DNA of 64,000 nt from NCBI RefSeq assembly GCF_036850765.1, contig NC_089490.1:126942522-127006521 (forward strand), written 5' to 3'. The notes under the pieces are model-generated. The model had not been told where the DNA came from and did not search any database. It saw nothing but the letters and a program-made list of their open reading frames with translations. Source of the DNA: Saccopteryx bilineata (lineage: Eukaryota > Chordata > Mammalia > Chiroptera > Emballonuridae). The position numbers and the translations under genes were made by a program. Below, in pieces: positions 12,384 to 23,515 of the stretch; the stretch's first letter is position 1; every line of letters begins with the position of its first letter.

Positions 12384-12680
12384 CAGTGGTCCACAACCTT
12401 CGGGCCACGGAGCGGTACTGGTCCGTGGGCCATTTGGTACCAGTCCGCAGAGAAAGAATAAATAACTTACATTATTTTCGTTTTATTTATATTTAAGTCT
12501 GAACGATGTTTTATTTTTTAAAAATGACCAGATTCCCTCTGGTACATCCATCTAAGACTCGCTCTTGATGCTTGTCTTGGTCACGTGATACATTCATTTG
12601 TCCCAACTTAAAGGTGGGTTCGTGAAAATATTTTCTGACATTAAACCGGTCCGTAGCCCAAAAGAGGTTGGGGACCACTG
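12384..12680. mobile_element. Non-autonomous hAT, family with GGTTGGGGACCACTG end
   Basis: Starts CAGTGGTCCACAACC and ends GGTTGGGGACCACTG, with the perfect 8-bp target duplication GTCTAGTT (12,376-12,383 and 12,681-12,688). The same family recurs at 43,121-43,415 and 57,188-57,535. It is nested in the older L1. Confidence 0.95.
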
Positions 12681-13181
12681 GTCTAGTTTCAATTTTTTGC
12701 AGGTAGATGTCCAATTTTCCCAACACCATTTATTAAAGAGGCTGTCTTTTCTCCATTGTATGCTCTTACCTCCTTTGTCAAATATCAGTTGTCCATAAAG
12801 CTGTGGGTTAATTTCTGGGCTCTCTGTTCTGTTCCATTGATCTACATGCCTGTTCTTATGCCAGTACCAGGCTGTTTTGAGTAAAATGGCCTTGTAGTAT
12901 AGCTTGATATTGGGAAGTGTGATACCTCCTGCTTTATTTTTTCTTATCAAGATTGCTGAGGCTATTCGTGTTTGGTTTTTTTTTGGTTCCATAGAAATTT
13001 TTGGAACATGTATTCTATATCTGTGAATTATGTCTTATGTCATTGGTATTTTAATTGGTATTGCATTGAATTTATAAATTGCTTTGGGTAATATAGACAT
13101 TTTAATGATGTTTATTCTTCCTAACCATGAGCACAGTATACAGTATATGCTTCCACTTGTTTGTATCTTCCTTGATTTCAT

Positions 13182-13517
13182 TCTTTTTTTTTTACAGAGA
13201 CAGAGAGCGAGTCAGAGAGAGGCATAGACAGGGACAGACAGAAACAGAGAGAGATGAGAAGCATCAATCATTAGTTTTTCATTGCGCGTCACAACGCCTT
13301 AGTTATTCATTGATTGCTTTCTCATATGTGCCTTGACCTCGGGCATTCAGCAGACCAAGTAAACCCTTGCTGGAGCCAGCGACCTTGGGTTCAAGTTGGT
13401 GGGCTTTTCCTCAAACCAGATGAGCCCACACTCAAGCTGGTGACCTCGGGGTCTCGAACCCGGGTCCTCTGCATCCCAGTCTGATGCTTTATCCACTGTG
13501 CCACCGCCTGGTCAGGC
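13182..13517 (-). mobile_element. tRNA-derived SINE, second Rhin subtype
   Basis: Antisense copy of the 'GCCTGACCAGGCGGTGG' SINE, beginning at a poly(T) and ending GCCTGGTCAGGC. A short direct repeat CCTTGATTTC lies on both sides (about 13,170-13,179 and 13,518-13,527). It is inserted in the L1. Confidence 0.9.
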
Positions 13518-16500
13518 CCTTGATTTCTTTTATTAATGTTTTATAATTTTCTGAGTACAAGTCTTGTCTCCTTGGTTAAATTTACTCCTAGGTACTTTAT
13601 TTTTTTGGTTGTAATAGTGAAGGGGATTGTTTCCTTAATTTCCTTTTCCGACAGTTCATTGTTAGTGTATAAAAATGCCTCTGATTTCTGAGTATTAATT
13701 TTATATCCTGCTACTTTGCTGAATTCATTTATCAGGTCCAGTTGTTTTTTGACTGAGACTTCATGGTTTTCTTTATACAATATCATATCATCTGCAAATA
13801 ATGATAGTTTTACTTCTTTTCCAACTTGAATGCCTTTTATTTCTTCTTCTTGTCTGATTGCTGTGGCTAGGACTTCCAGGACTATGTTAAATAAGAGTGG
13901 TGAAAGGGGGCATCCCTGCCTTGTTCCTGATCTTAAGGGAATTGCTTTTAATTTTTGCCCATTAAGTATGATGTTGGCTGTCTGTTTGTCATAGATGGCT
14001 TTTATCATGTTGAGGTATGTTCCCTGTATTCTCACTTTGCTGTGAGTTTTGATCATGCATGGGTGCTGTATTTTATCAAATAATTTTTCTGCATCTATTG
14101 AAATTATCATGTGGTTTTTCTCCTTCCTTTTGTTTATGTGATAAATCACATTGATTGATTTGCAAATATTGTACCATCCTTGCCTCCCCAGAATAAATCC
14201 CACTTGATCATGGTGTATGATTTTTTCTATATTTTGTTAGATGCTGTTTGCTAATATTTTGTTGAGGATTTTAGCATTTATATTCATCAGGGATATTGGC
14301 CTATAATTTTCTTTCTTTGTGTTGTCTTTGCCTGGTTTTGTAATCAGAATTATGCTCGCCTCATAAAAGGAGTTTGGAAGTCTTCCTTCCTCTCGAATTT
14401 TTTGAAATAGGTTGACAAAAATAGGAGTTATTTCTTCTCTGAATACTTGGTAGAATTCACTTGTGAAGCCATCAGACCCAGGACTTTTCTTTGTTGGAAG
14501 TTTTTTGATAACTGTTTCGATCTCATTTGGTGTAATCGGTCTGTTTAGGTTTTCTGATTCTTCCAAATTGATTTTTGAAAGATTGTATGTTTCAAGGAAT
14601 TTGTCATTTCATCTAGGTTGTCTAGTTTTTTGGCATACAGTTATTCATAGTATATATTTTCTTACAATATTTTGTATTTCTGTTGTGTCAGTTGTTATTT
14701 ATCCACTCTCATTTCTAATTTTATTTATTTGAGTCCTCTTTCTTTTTTCCTTGGTGAGTCTAGTTAAAGGTTTATTGATCTTGTTTACCTTTTCAAAGAA
14801 CCAGCTCCTGGTTTCATTGACCCTCTGTATTGTTTCTTTAGCCTCTATGTCATTTATTTCATTTCTGATCTTTATTATTTCCTTCCTTCTACTACTTCTG
14901 AGCTTTACTTGCTGTTCTTTTTTTAGTTCTTTTAGATGCATGGTTAAGTTGTTTATTTAAGCTTTTTGAGCTTCTTAAAATATGACTGTAGTGCTATGAA
15001 CTTCCCTCTCAGTACTGCTGTCGCTGTGTCCCATAAATTTTGAGTTGTTTTATGCTTATTATCATTCATTTTGAGGAACTTTTTTATTTATTCTTTGATA
15101 TTATTGTTAATCTATTTGTTATTTAACAACTTGCTCTTTAGTTTTCATGTGTTTGAGAATTTTTGAGTTTTTGTTGTGGTTGATTTTTAGTTTCATGCCA
15201 TTGTGATCAGAGAAAGTGTTTGATATGATTTCAATCTTCTTAAATTTGTTGAGACCACTTTTGTGCCCTAACATGTGGTCTATTCTAGAGAATGTACCAT
15301 GAGCACTTGAAAAGAATGTATATTCTGCTGCTTTAGGGTAAAAGCTCCTGAAGATATCTATTAAATCTAGTTGATCTAGTGTGTACTTTAAGTCTGCTGT
15401 TTCTTTGTTCATTTTCTTTCTTGAGGATCTATCTAGTGATGTTAGTGTGGTATTGAAATTCCCTACTATTATAGTATTGCTGTTGATCTCGCCCTTTATA
15501 TCCATCAAAGTTTGCTTTATATATTTAGGTGCTCCTATATTGGGTATGTAGATATTTATAACGATTACGACTTCCTGTTGGATTGCTCCCGTTATCATTA
15601 TGTAGTGGCTTTCTTTATCTCTTTGTTTTAAAGTCCACTTTGTCTAATATAAGTATTGCTATCCCAGCTTTTTTTTTCATTTCCATTTGCATGACATATT
15701 TTTTCCATCCGTTTACCTTCAGTCTATGTGCATCTTTTGTTTTAAGATGTGTTTCTTGTAGACCATATGTATGAGTTCTGTTTTCTTATCCATGCAGCTA
15801 CTCTATGTCTTTTGATTGGATTATTTAATCCATTTACATTTAAGGTTATTATTAATATGTAGTTGTTGATTACCATTTTATTCTTTTGGTAATACAGGAA
15901 AGCTGTATTCCTCTTTTGCTATATTCTTTTACCACTTTGATGTTTACAACAGTCCCCTTAACATTTCCTGGTTATAATGAATTCCTTAAGTTTTTTTTTT
16001 TCATGGTAAGCCTTTTATTTCTCCTTCAATTTTAAATGATAGCCTTGCTGGATAAAGTAGTCTTGGTCCTAGGTTCTTGTTCTGCATTACTTTGAATATT
16101 TCTTGCCATTCCCATCTGGCCTCAAGTGTTTTTGTTGAGAAGTCAGCTGTCATCTTTATGGGGGCTTTTTTGCATGTGATAGCCTTTTTTTTTTTTTTTA
16201 GCAGCTTTTAATATTTTTTCTTTATCACTTAGCTTTGGTATTTTAATTATGATGTATTTTGGTGTAGATTTCTTTGGATTTCTCTTTAATGAAGTTCTCT
16301 GTGCTTCTTGAACTTGTGAGAGTTTTTCCTGCATTAATTTAGGGAAGTATTCAGCTATGATATGATTGAACAAAGTCTCTATTCCTTGTTTCTCTTGCTC
16401 TTCAGGAACCCCTATGATGCAGATGTTATTTCTCTTCATGTAGTCACAGAGCTCTCTAAGAGTTTCCTCCTAGTTTTTGAGTCTCTTTTTTTTTCTGCTC

Positions 16501-17798
16501 TGCTTCCATGCCTTTGTTCAACCTGTCTTCCAACTCGCTGATTTGATCCTCAGCTTCATCCATCCTGTTTTTAATTTCTTCCATTGTGGTCTTCATTTCT
16601 GATATTGTATTTGTCATCTCCGACTGATTCTATTTTAATATTTCAATGTCCTTTTTTATACTTGCTGTTTTTTATTTAGGTGGTCATAGTGACCGTCCAT
16701 TGTTGTTTTAAGATCCCTAAGAATCCTAACAATCATTATTTTAAACTCTGCATCCGGAAGTTTGGTTATTTTCATATCACTCAGTTCATTTCCTAGAGGT
16801 TTCTGTTGTGGTTTCATTTGGATTGCACTTCTCTGTCTTCTCATTATGTCTGTGTGTTTGGGTGTGTTGTTCGTAGAGCTGGTTGAGAGTAGGCTTGGTG
16901 TTGTCTGCCTCCAGTTTTCAGTTGTATCATTTCTAGGTCTTCTTGGGTTGGCATCAGCTGTTATTTGTAATCCAGTTTGGGATTTGGCTTTTCTAGTAGA
17001 GCCACTTTGAAGTCTTGATTTGTTTGTTTTCTTCTCAGTTTTCTTAACACCTGGTAGTCTTGTTTACTTGATCTCAGCAGGGGGCTTATTTGAAACTGTA
17101 TCCAGGAATGCGTGGGTGTAACCTCAGACTCTGAAGGCCTGATCTACCAGTTACTCTCTCTGGGGGTGGGGTGTTTTCTCAGCTTTAGTAGGGGGATGTG
17201 TATCTTAGATCTTCATGGAGACCTGAGTTACTGCCCCTCCTCCCCACTTCTTGTTTTCAGCTGTGTCTTGTGCTGATTGGAGCTAGAGAGATGTCTGGAG
17301 ATGTGTGACCCAGAACTACTTTCATCTTGTTTTGTGTGGAAGGATCAACCCCTCTTCCAGCTATGGCTACCTCCAGCACTGGATGAGTTAGCTTCTCAGA
17401 TCATTTCATGCATTCCTCTGCACCTCACCGTCTGTCTCTCTCCCCTTTCCTTTTGGAAGATAAGCCAGCCCTTTCAACATATCTCGTTCCCAGGTCCCCA
17501 GGCAAGTGGCCATGAGCGATATTTTCTGCTCTCTTCTTTGGAGTGAGAACTCTTCTAGGCCGTCAGCCTAACCCACCCCCCTCCATTCCTATAAGCAGGG
17601 AAGATTCACTGCTCCTTGGCACTCCCTACCAGGCTCGGTGTGGTTTCTTCCTTGCACTCTGATTTTTGAGAGCTGTTCTTATAGTCCAGAGTTGGTTTTT
17701 CACACTGATTGTTCCTAAATTAATTTGTAATCCAGTTCAGTGGTTTGAGCTGGGAGTCTGTGCATCTGCCTACTCCGCTGCCATCTTCAGGTCTGCAA

Positions 17799-18156
17799 AC
17801 TTTGCCTGTATAGAATTTAAATAAGTTGTGCAAATTTTATGATTAAAAGAAGTGTTTAATATGTTCTACTTCAAAATTGTAGACAAATTCTGATGCAATC
17901 ATATCTTTTAGTGTACAAGTGTATTTACTGCATTTATAAATTATTATATTTTCACAAGGATGATGCCCAAGAAGATATTCTACTTCATTATGTTAAACTA
18001 AATGTTGAAAATTTTATAACATGAAAACCTAAAATCTTGAACTAAAAAAAAAAACTAGCTTAAAAAAGCAACTAATGTCGGATTTGAGATCAGCACACTC
18101 AAATTAGGTAAGAACAAGTGTTTTATTGGATGCAACAAAAATTTTGTTTCCCAGTG
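17799..18156 (+). mobile_element. 3' terminal fragment of the 42.9-45.5 kb DNA transposon
   Basis: This stretch is an imperfect reverse-complement match to 43,520-42,876 once the hAT inserted there is removed. It runs from the last codons of the decayed ORF through a 3' non-coding region to a terminal AAAATTTTGTTTCCCAGTG. Only this end of the element is present; its left side abuts the 5' end of the L1. It shows the 42.9-kb element belongs to a dispersed family. Confidence 0.75.
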
Positions 18157-18194
18157 TGATCAGTCATTAACAAGCTTATAACATTTGTCTATAG

Positions 18195-19195
18195 CAGGGG
18201 TCCCCAAACTTTTTACACAGGGGGCCAGTTCACTGTCCCTCAGTTTGTTGGAGGGCTGGACTATAAAAAAAACTATGATCAAATCCCAATGCACACTGCA
18301 CATATCTTATTTTAAAGTAAAAAAACAAAACGGGAACAAATACAATATTTAAAATAAAGAACAAGTAAATTTAAATCAACAAATTGACCAATATTTCAAT
18401 GGGAACTATGGGCCTGCTTTTGGCTAATGAGATGGTCAATGTCCGGTTTCATATTTGTCACTGCTAGCATGTAACAAGTAACATGACGCTCTTCCGGAGC
18501 CGTGACACATGCCTCCCGTGTCACTGGAAGTAGTACTGTATGTGAGCAGCGCTGCCACATACAGTACTCCAGGAGCACAGGATGCGGATGCACCAGGCCT
18601 CTGTGATCCCATACAGATTTTTGGTTTGTGTCAGGGGATGCATAGTGTCGAGGAGTGCATTCCAGGGTGGTGGTCAAAGGGTAGGTCTAGGGTGTGTGGC
18701 TTCTGGGTTAGGGCTATGGTGTTAGGTGTTACTGGAGAGGTATTAGGCTTGGAGGCAGATAAAGAGGGTTCCCCTTGGAGGGGGAAGGGGTGAGTTTGAG
18801 TGGGCGGGACTGAGGCTCAGAAGACCCAGGCAAGATGTTCTCATTGTTTTCTCACTCTGGAGTTCTTTCTGCATGAGAACTTGGTCAGTGTTCCAGCACA
18901 GACCCTGACAGCTGCGTTTGGAATAGACAAAGGATAGAGTTAGTACAGAACCATCCTACATATTCATCCAAATCACTCAGCCCCAAGGTGAGGAATTTCC
19001 TCTGTTCAACTTGCTGTATTTGCATTTGAAGAGCCTCTCCTGAAAAGGATGGCATTCCAGCATCCTGTGCTCCTCTCACTGACCACCAATGAAAGAGGTG
19101 CCCCTCTGGAAGTGCAGCGGGGGGCCATATAAATGGCCTCAGGGGGCCGCATGCGGCCCGTGGGTCATTGTTTTTATAGATCCTATAGACTCCTG
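18195..19195. mobile_element. hAT element with foreign core and altered right end
   Basis: Starts CAGGGGTCCCCAAACTTTTT and is flanked by the perfect 8-bp duplication GTCTATAG (18,187-18,194 and 19,196-19,203). The outer parts match a known style of short bat hAT (GGCCAGTTCACTGTCCCTCAG, GGCCGCATGCGGCCCG). Two oddities: a 465-bp block (18,593-19,057) interrupts the internal dyad near GGAGCACAGGATGC / GCATCCTGTGCTCC, and the right terminus is not the expected mirror of the left but forms a palindrome with flanking DNA. Confidence 0.85.
18593..19057 (+). repeat. 465-bp block duplicated at 20,281-20,748
   Basis: Runs from ACCAGGCCTCTGTGATCCC to GGATGGCATTCCAG and matches 20,281-20,748 almost throughout with scattered substitutions. 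Here it sits in the centre of a hAT element; the other copy is part of the long unassigned block. I do not recognise its family. Confidence 0.85.
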
Positions 19196-19215
19196 GTCTA
19201 TAGGATCTATAAAAA
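19171..19215. repeat. Perfect 20-bp palindrome at hAT right junction
   Basis: The arm at 19,171-19,190 is the exact reverse complement of 19,196-19,215, with a 5-base loop TCCTG. The left arm is inside the hAT end; the right arm is the target duplication GTCTATAG plus the following host DNA. Confidence 0.95.
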
Positions 19216-19380
19216 ACATTCCCTCATATTAAAACTTACAAGGTAGCACAATAGTGATGTTTTACATATCAAAGACATTCAGAAATCTTTTAGTGTCTAC
19301 CTCCCATTCTTTTGTCTAGAGGTGTATGTTACTCTCAGGATTCCAGGTAGGTGGTAAGAGTTAAAATCAGTGTAGGGATT

Positions 19381-19711
19381 GCCTGACCAGGCAGTGGCGC
19401 AGTGGATAGAGCGTCGGACTGGGATGCAGAGGACCCAGGTTTGAGACCCTGAGGTCACCAGCTTGAGCGTGGGCTCATCTGATTTGAGCAAAAGCCCACC
19501 AGCTTGAACCTAAGGTAGCTGGCTCCAGTAAGGGGCTACTCGGTCTGCTGAAGGCCCGCGGTCAAGGCACATATGAAAAAGCAATCAATGAACAACTAAG
19601 GTGTTGCAACATGCAATGAAAAAACTAATGATTGATGCTTCTCATCTCTCTCCGTTTCTGTCTGTCTTTCCCTCTCTCTGACTCACTCTCTGTCTCTGTA
19701 AAAAAAAAAAA
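19381..19711 (+). mobile_element. tRNA-derived SINE, second Rhin subtype
   Basis: Starts GCCTGACCAGGCAGTGGCGC, contains the B box, and ends in CT-rich sequence and poly(A). The direct repeat AAAATCAGTGTAGG flanks it (about 19,363-19,376 and 19,712-19,725). Confidence 0.93.
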
Positions 19712-20280
19712 AAAATCAGTGTAGGATATGTCAATATTGTCTCTTATTGAAAGGGAAAGGAAGATCTTCAGATAACCTTTATTTTTTCAATGCCTGATTT
19801 TTCCTCTTTAAAATGGCATTGCCAATACTAAGTTTTACAATTCTTTGGTACCTTACCACAGGAAGAACTTTCTCTAAGCAAAAGTAATGCTTTTTACTGA
19901 ATGAAGCCTGTCTATTGTGTTTTGCATCTACTGTGATGTACTTCAATACTCACCTATGGAGTGCGAGAAAGTAAGACATCCCAGCCCTCATTGTCATTGT
20001 TATGTGAATCATTTACTGTTAACTGTCTTTTTCCTGCCTAGGTAAAGATGTTTCAGCAAAGATATCCATACCCGGAGTCCTCCACTGGATGTGAGACATC
20101 AGGTGTGAGTGCTTGGTGTCTGGGGTCTGGGGCCTGGTGTCCGGCATCAGGCATCTCAAGTCCGGCTCTGGCTGCAGTTTGAGGCAGGGACCCTGGGCTG
20201 CCCTGTTATTTATCAGAATACATTCAGAGTCCCGTCTCAGACGGCAGTCTGTGTCCCGGGTGTGACATCTGCTGTCCGGC

Positions 20281-20748
20281 ACCAGGCCTCTGCGGTCCCA
20301 TACAGATTTTTGGTTTGTGTCAGGGGATGTGTAGGGTTGAGGAGTGCATTCCAGGGTGGTGGTCAAAGGGTAGGTCCAGGGTGTGTGCCTTCCAGGATAG
20401 GGCTACGGTGTTAGGTGTTACTGAAGAGGTATTAAGCTTGGAGGCAGATAAGAGGGTTCCCCTTGGGGGGAAGGGGTGAGTTTGAGTGGGCGGGACTAAG
20501 GCCCGGAAGACCCAGGCAAGACTTTCCCGTTATTTTCCTGCTCTGGAGTTCTTTCTGCATGAGAACTTGGTCAGTGTCCCAGCACCGACTGCGACAGCTG
20601 CGTTTGGAATAGACAAAGGATAGAGTTAGTACAGAGCCATCCTAGATATTCATCCAAATCACTCAGCCCCAAGGTAAGGAATTTCCTCTGTTTGACCTGC
20701 TGCATTTGCATTTGAAGAGCCACTCCTGAAAAGGATGGCATTCCAGGC
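20281..20748 (+). repeat. Second copy of the 465-bp block
   Basis: Homologous to 18,593-19,057. It continues on both sides into the unassigned block, which suggests this is the longer source context. The provirus begins about 100 bp downstream. Confidence 0.85.
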
Positions 20749-20850
20749 TGGGGCTGCAAGGGGATCCCGGCTGATGGAGCCATGGAAAGTCTTCTGTCAT
20801 CAACGCAACAATGCAGTTTTGTTTTTCTATGCTGAGGTCTTTGTCGTGGG

Positions 20851-21226
20851 TGTAAGGTCGGTGGATAATGAGGGATGGTCACATGGGGAAGCCAGGCCCG
20901 GGAACTTTGGCTAGGACCGCCCACATCAAGCGTGCCAAAGGAAGCTTCCCAGGAACCATTTGGAAAGAAGCTATCGTCTGCCAGCCAGTGAAATTTCACC
21001 ACGTCATATTAGCTCCACTTCCCTAGAGGGACCCTTTAAATATCTCCCACGCGGTTTAATCTTTGCAACTTCCCTGACCTCCATCTCTCCTCCATCTTTC
21101 TTTCCTCAGGGCCAGGGAACCTTGCCGGGTGGGATACGCGCTCTGTACTCAATAAAGCCTTTTGCTATTCCACACTTTGTGGCTCTAGCCTCTTCCTTCC
21201 TTCTCGGTGGGGAAAAATACCTTACA
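20851..21226 (+). repeat. 5' LTR of the tRNA-Phe-type provirus
   Basis: Starts TGTAAGGTCGG and ends ACCTTACA. Contains a TTTAAAT box near 21,036 as possible promoter element and the poly(A) signal AATAAA near 21,150. It is followed by a 46-bp duplication of its own end. Confidence 0.92.
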
Positions 21227-21280
21227 TTTTGGATCCTCTTCCTTCCTTCTCGGCGGGGAAAAATACCTTACATTTTGGTG
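21189..21280 (+). repeat. 46-bp tandem duplication across LTR end
   Basis: The unit from CCTCTTCCTTCC through ACATTTTGG occurs at 21,189-21,234 and again at 21,235-21,280, with one or two substitutions. The second copy runs into the primer binding site. Confidence 0.9.
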
Positions 21281-21293
21281 CCGAAAACCTGGA
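21276..21293 (+). promoter_or_regulatory. Primer binding site, tRNA-Phe
   Basis: TGGTGCCGAAAACCTGGA resembles the complement of the tRNA-Phe 3' end (TGGTGCCGAAACCCGGGA), with a few mismatches. The match is perfect in the sister provirus at 62,624-62,641. Confidence 0.85.
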
Positions 21294-22439
21294 AGGAGTT
21301 AGAAGTCTGCAAGGACTGCTCCTTTCCCCTGCCCTCCGAGAAAGAACCAGGATCTCTGACTTACACCCACTTCGGCACACGGTGCGGTAAGTCCCCTGCC
21401 TCCAGCATTCCTCTTGGTTCTTTCCTCCGAGACTCCCTGTCCTAAACTATAGCTATGTCAGGGAAGTCTTTTCCGTCCGTCCAAGTGCATGTGCTTGTCC
21501 CCAAGCACATCCACTTTCGTCCATAGCTGGACCTTGAGTTTTTAGGACGCTAATACTCAAGTCTGACCACTCCAAGAACTGAGGGCGGCTGTGAGGGCAC
21601 AGGAATCTCCCTCCCTAAGGAAGAAGAAACTGTTCTTCTTCTCTGCTGTGGCCAGGCCACAGAGCCCACTCAGTTAGCCTCCTGAAGGGACTTTCAGTGT
21701 TGACATCCTCACCAATTTAACTATCGCCAAAAGAGCTGGGAACTGATTGGAGATCTCTTACATACACAGCTTCTAATAACTATTTGCACACCTGTCCTTA
21801 ATCTCTGTGCCACCTGTTCCACCACGCAGGCATTTTTTCTGGCCAGAGAAACCTCACCTAAAACCTCTATTCCTAATCTTTCCTTCTCCGCGGACTCCCA
21901 ACTCTTTCTCCCTCCTCTCTGACCCTCATGAGCGCCCCTCTCTCTGGAGACTTTTCTCTGGTCCCTCTGCGGACCTCTCTTTTCTCTGAGAGCCTCCTCC
22001 CCTCCCTTCGCAAAAACCTGTTTCTTATTCGCCATCTACTACCATCTCTCTTTCTCCTCCCCTGCTGGCCAGAGGCCCCTCCCTTCACTGTGTTCTCTAG
22101 TCCCTCCTCCGTCAGGCCTTTCTCAGCCTGGCATTGGCTCTTACACCGGTTTTCAGGATGTCCAACCCCAATTTTCGTACAAGAAGTTCCTGCCCTGTCT
22201 TGCCTTTGGCTACAGCGTTTCCTGCAAGATCTGGGTGCCGGGCTCCACATAAGCCCCCCTCCTCTTATTCCCAAACCCTCAAACCCCTATCCGGAACCTG
22301 TGAACACAGCATTTAAAGTTTTTAACAGTTCCAACTAATACATGCCAAGGCTGTTTGCCAGGCCCGCATGCAGCAGAAAGTAACGCTCCAAACCCAAACT
22401 CTTGTGGCAACCCTGTGACCAGCAGAGCCACCAGCAGCT

Positions 22440-22960
22440 TGCTTTAAGTGTGGCAAGCAGGACCACTGGTCCCGGCAGGGCCCCTGCCAGTGACTGCCCA
22501 CTGAGCCCTGCCCTGACTGCAAGCAGCCCGGTCACTGGTGGAGTGATTGCCCCTTTGGGCAACAGGTTTTTCCTCAGCGCCTCTACGTGGAGGACAAGCC
22601 GCCTGAATGGAAGGCCAATCCAGCCAGGTGGGCGCATCACTCGAACTCCTAGGACATGGCCTGGACTCGGAGAACTCAGGGTTTTGCAACAAGTGGGTAA
22701 GTCCATTTCTTGTGGACATAGGGGCTGCCTTCTCTGTTTTACCTTCACACTCTGGACCTCTAGTTCCCTCACAGGTTTTGGTTATGGGAATGGATGGGAC
22801 CCTCTTCCTTTCCCCTTTTTATGCCACCCCTGACATGCAGTTTTGCCTCAAGCTTGCCTCCTTACAGGACCACTGGCAGTTGGAACCACTGGACTCCATC
22901 CATCTCCAGCTCACCAAAAGGCTGGACCCTGCAAATCCCCTATTACTCCTCTTTTTTTAA
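22440..22960 (+). pseudogene. Retroviral gag nucleocapsid and protease remnant
   Basis: Frame beginning at 22,440 reads CFKCGKQDHWSRQ, a first CCHC knuckle whose last cysteine position is glycine. An in-frame stop follows, then a complete second knuckle at 22,509-22,550 (CPDCKQPGHWWSDC, C-X2-C-X4-H-X4-C). In another frame (22,607-22,960) a retroviral aspartic protease segment carries VDIGAAF at about 22,712-22,732: the catalytic Asp is kept but the usual Thr/Ser after it is Ile. The frame change between the two parts and the stop make this non-functional. After 22,960 the sequence resembles an env end, consistent with a large internal deletion. Confidence 0.8.
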
Positions 22961-23139
22961 AATCCTTACAGGACCACATCTGTGAAGTTTCTCAACTCAC
23001 AGCCACACAGATGTTCCTCCTGACACCCCTCAAAGCCACCACCTTCTGATCTCCCCCTCCCCACGATGCCCCTATTCAGCAGGAAGTAACCAGATGAATA
23101 AACGGCGCCCCTTTTTCTATTTAACACAAAAGGTCAGAA

Positions 23140-23515
23140 TGTAAGATCGGTGGATAATGAGGGATGGTCACGTGGGGAACCCAGGCCCGGGAACTTTGGC
23201 TAGGACCGCCCACATCAAGCGTGCCAAAGGAAGCTTCCCAGGAACCATTTGGAAAGAAGCTATCGTCTGCCAGCCAGTGAAATTTCACCACGTCATATTA
23301 GCTCCACTTCCCTAGAGGGACCCTTTAAATATCTCCCACGCGGTTTAATCTTTGCAACTTCCCTGACCTCCATCTCTCCTCCATCTTTCTTTCCTCAGGG
23401 CCAGGGAACCTTGCCGGGTGGGATACGCGCTCTGTACTCAATAAAGCCTTTTGCTATTCCACACTTTGTGGCTCTAGCCTCTTCCTTCCTTCTCAGCGGG
23501 GAAAAATACCTTACA
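23140..23515 (+). repeat. 3' LTR of the tRNA-Phe-type provirus
   Basis: Same length as the 5' LTR and nearly identical (about five substitutions by eye). Ends ACCTTACA before the GTGGG duplication. AATAAA lies near 23,440. Confidence 0.92.

Larger units (their letters stand above)
11165..17797 (-). mobile_element. Near full-length older L1
   Basis: Antisense L1. The 3' end is at about 11,165; ORF2 coding fragments run from about 11,430 to 15,900, ORF1 fragments from about 16,140 to 16,850, and a GT-rich 5' UTR reaches about 17,797. The conserved reverse transcriptase core [12 protein letters not shown] is readable within 13,541-14,203 and the endonuclease fragment within 15,119-15,598. Many stops and frameshifts break every ORF. 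The sense-strand 5' end carries AAGATGGCAGCGG, a YY1-type site as found at mammalian L1 starts. A hAT (12,384-12,680) and a SINE (13,182-13,517) inserted later. No target duplication was found. Confidence 0.93.
20851..23515 (+). mobile_element. Young, internally deleted ERV provirus (tRNA-Phe type)
   Basis: Two 376-bp LTRs (20,851-21,226 and 23,140-23,515) flank about 1.9 kb of internal sequence, and the 5-bp target duplication GTGGG lies at 20,846-20,850 and 23,516-23,520. A primer site complementary to tRNA-Phe follows the 5' LTR. By eye the LTRs differ at about 5 of 376 positions, so the insertion is recent. The interior holds a leader, gag remnants with nucleocapsid zinc knuckles, a protease fragment, and then jumps to a short tract resembling the end of env. 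Reverse transcriptase and integrase are absent, so it cannot act alone. It is gammaretrovirus-like (class I). Confidence 0.92.

Noticed and set aside
11625..12496. Plus-strand ORFs over the older L1
   Set aside because: They are shadows of minus-strand L1 ORF2 and share no known protein motif.
21873..22338. Proline/serine/arginine-rich ORFs on both strands of the first provirus
   Set aside because: Overlap the decayed gag; frames are accidental and not conserved in the 63-kb copy.
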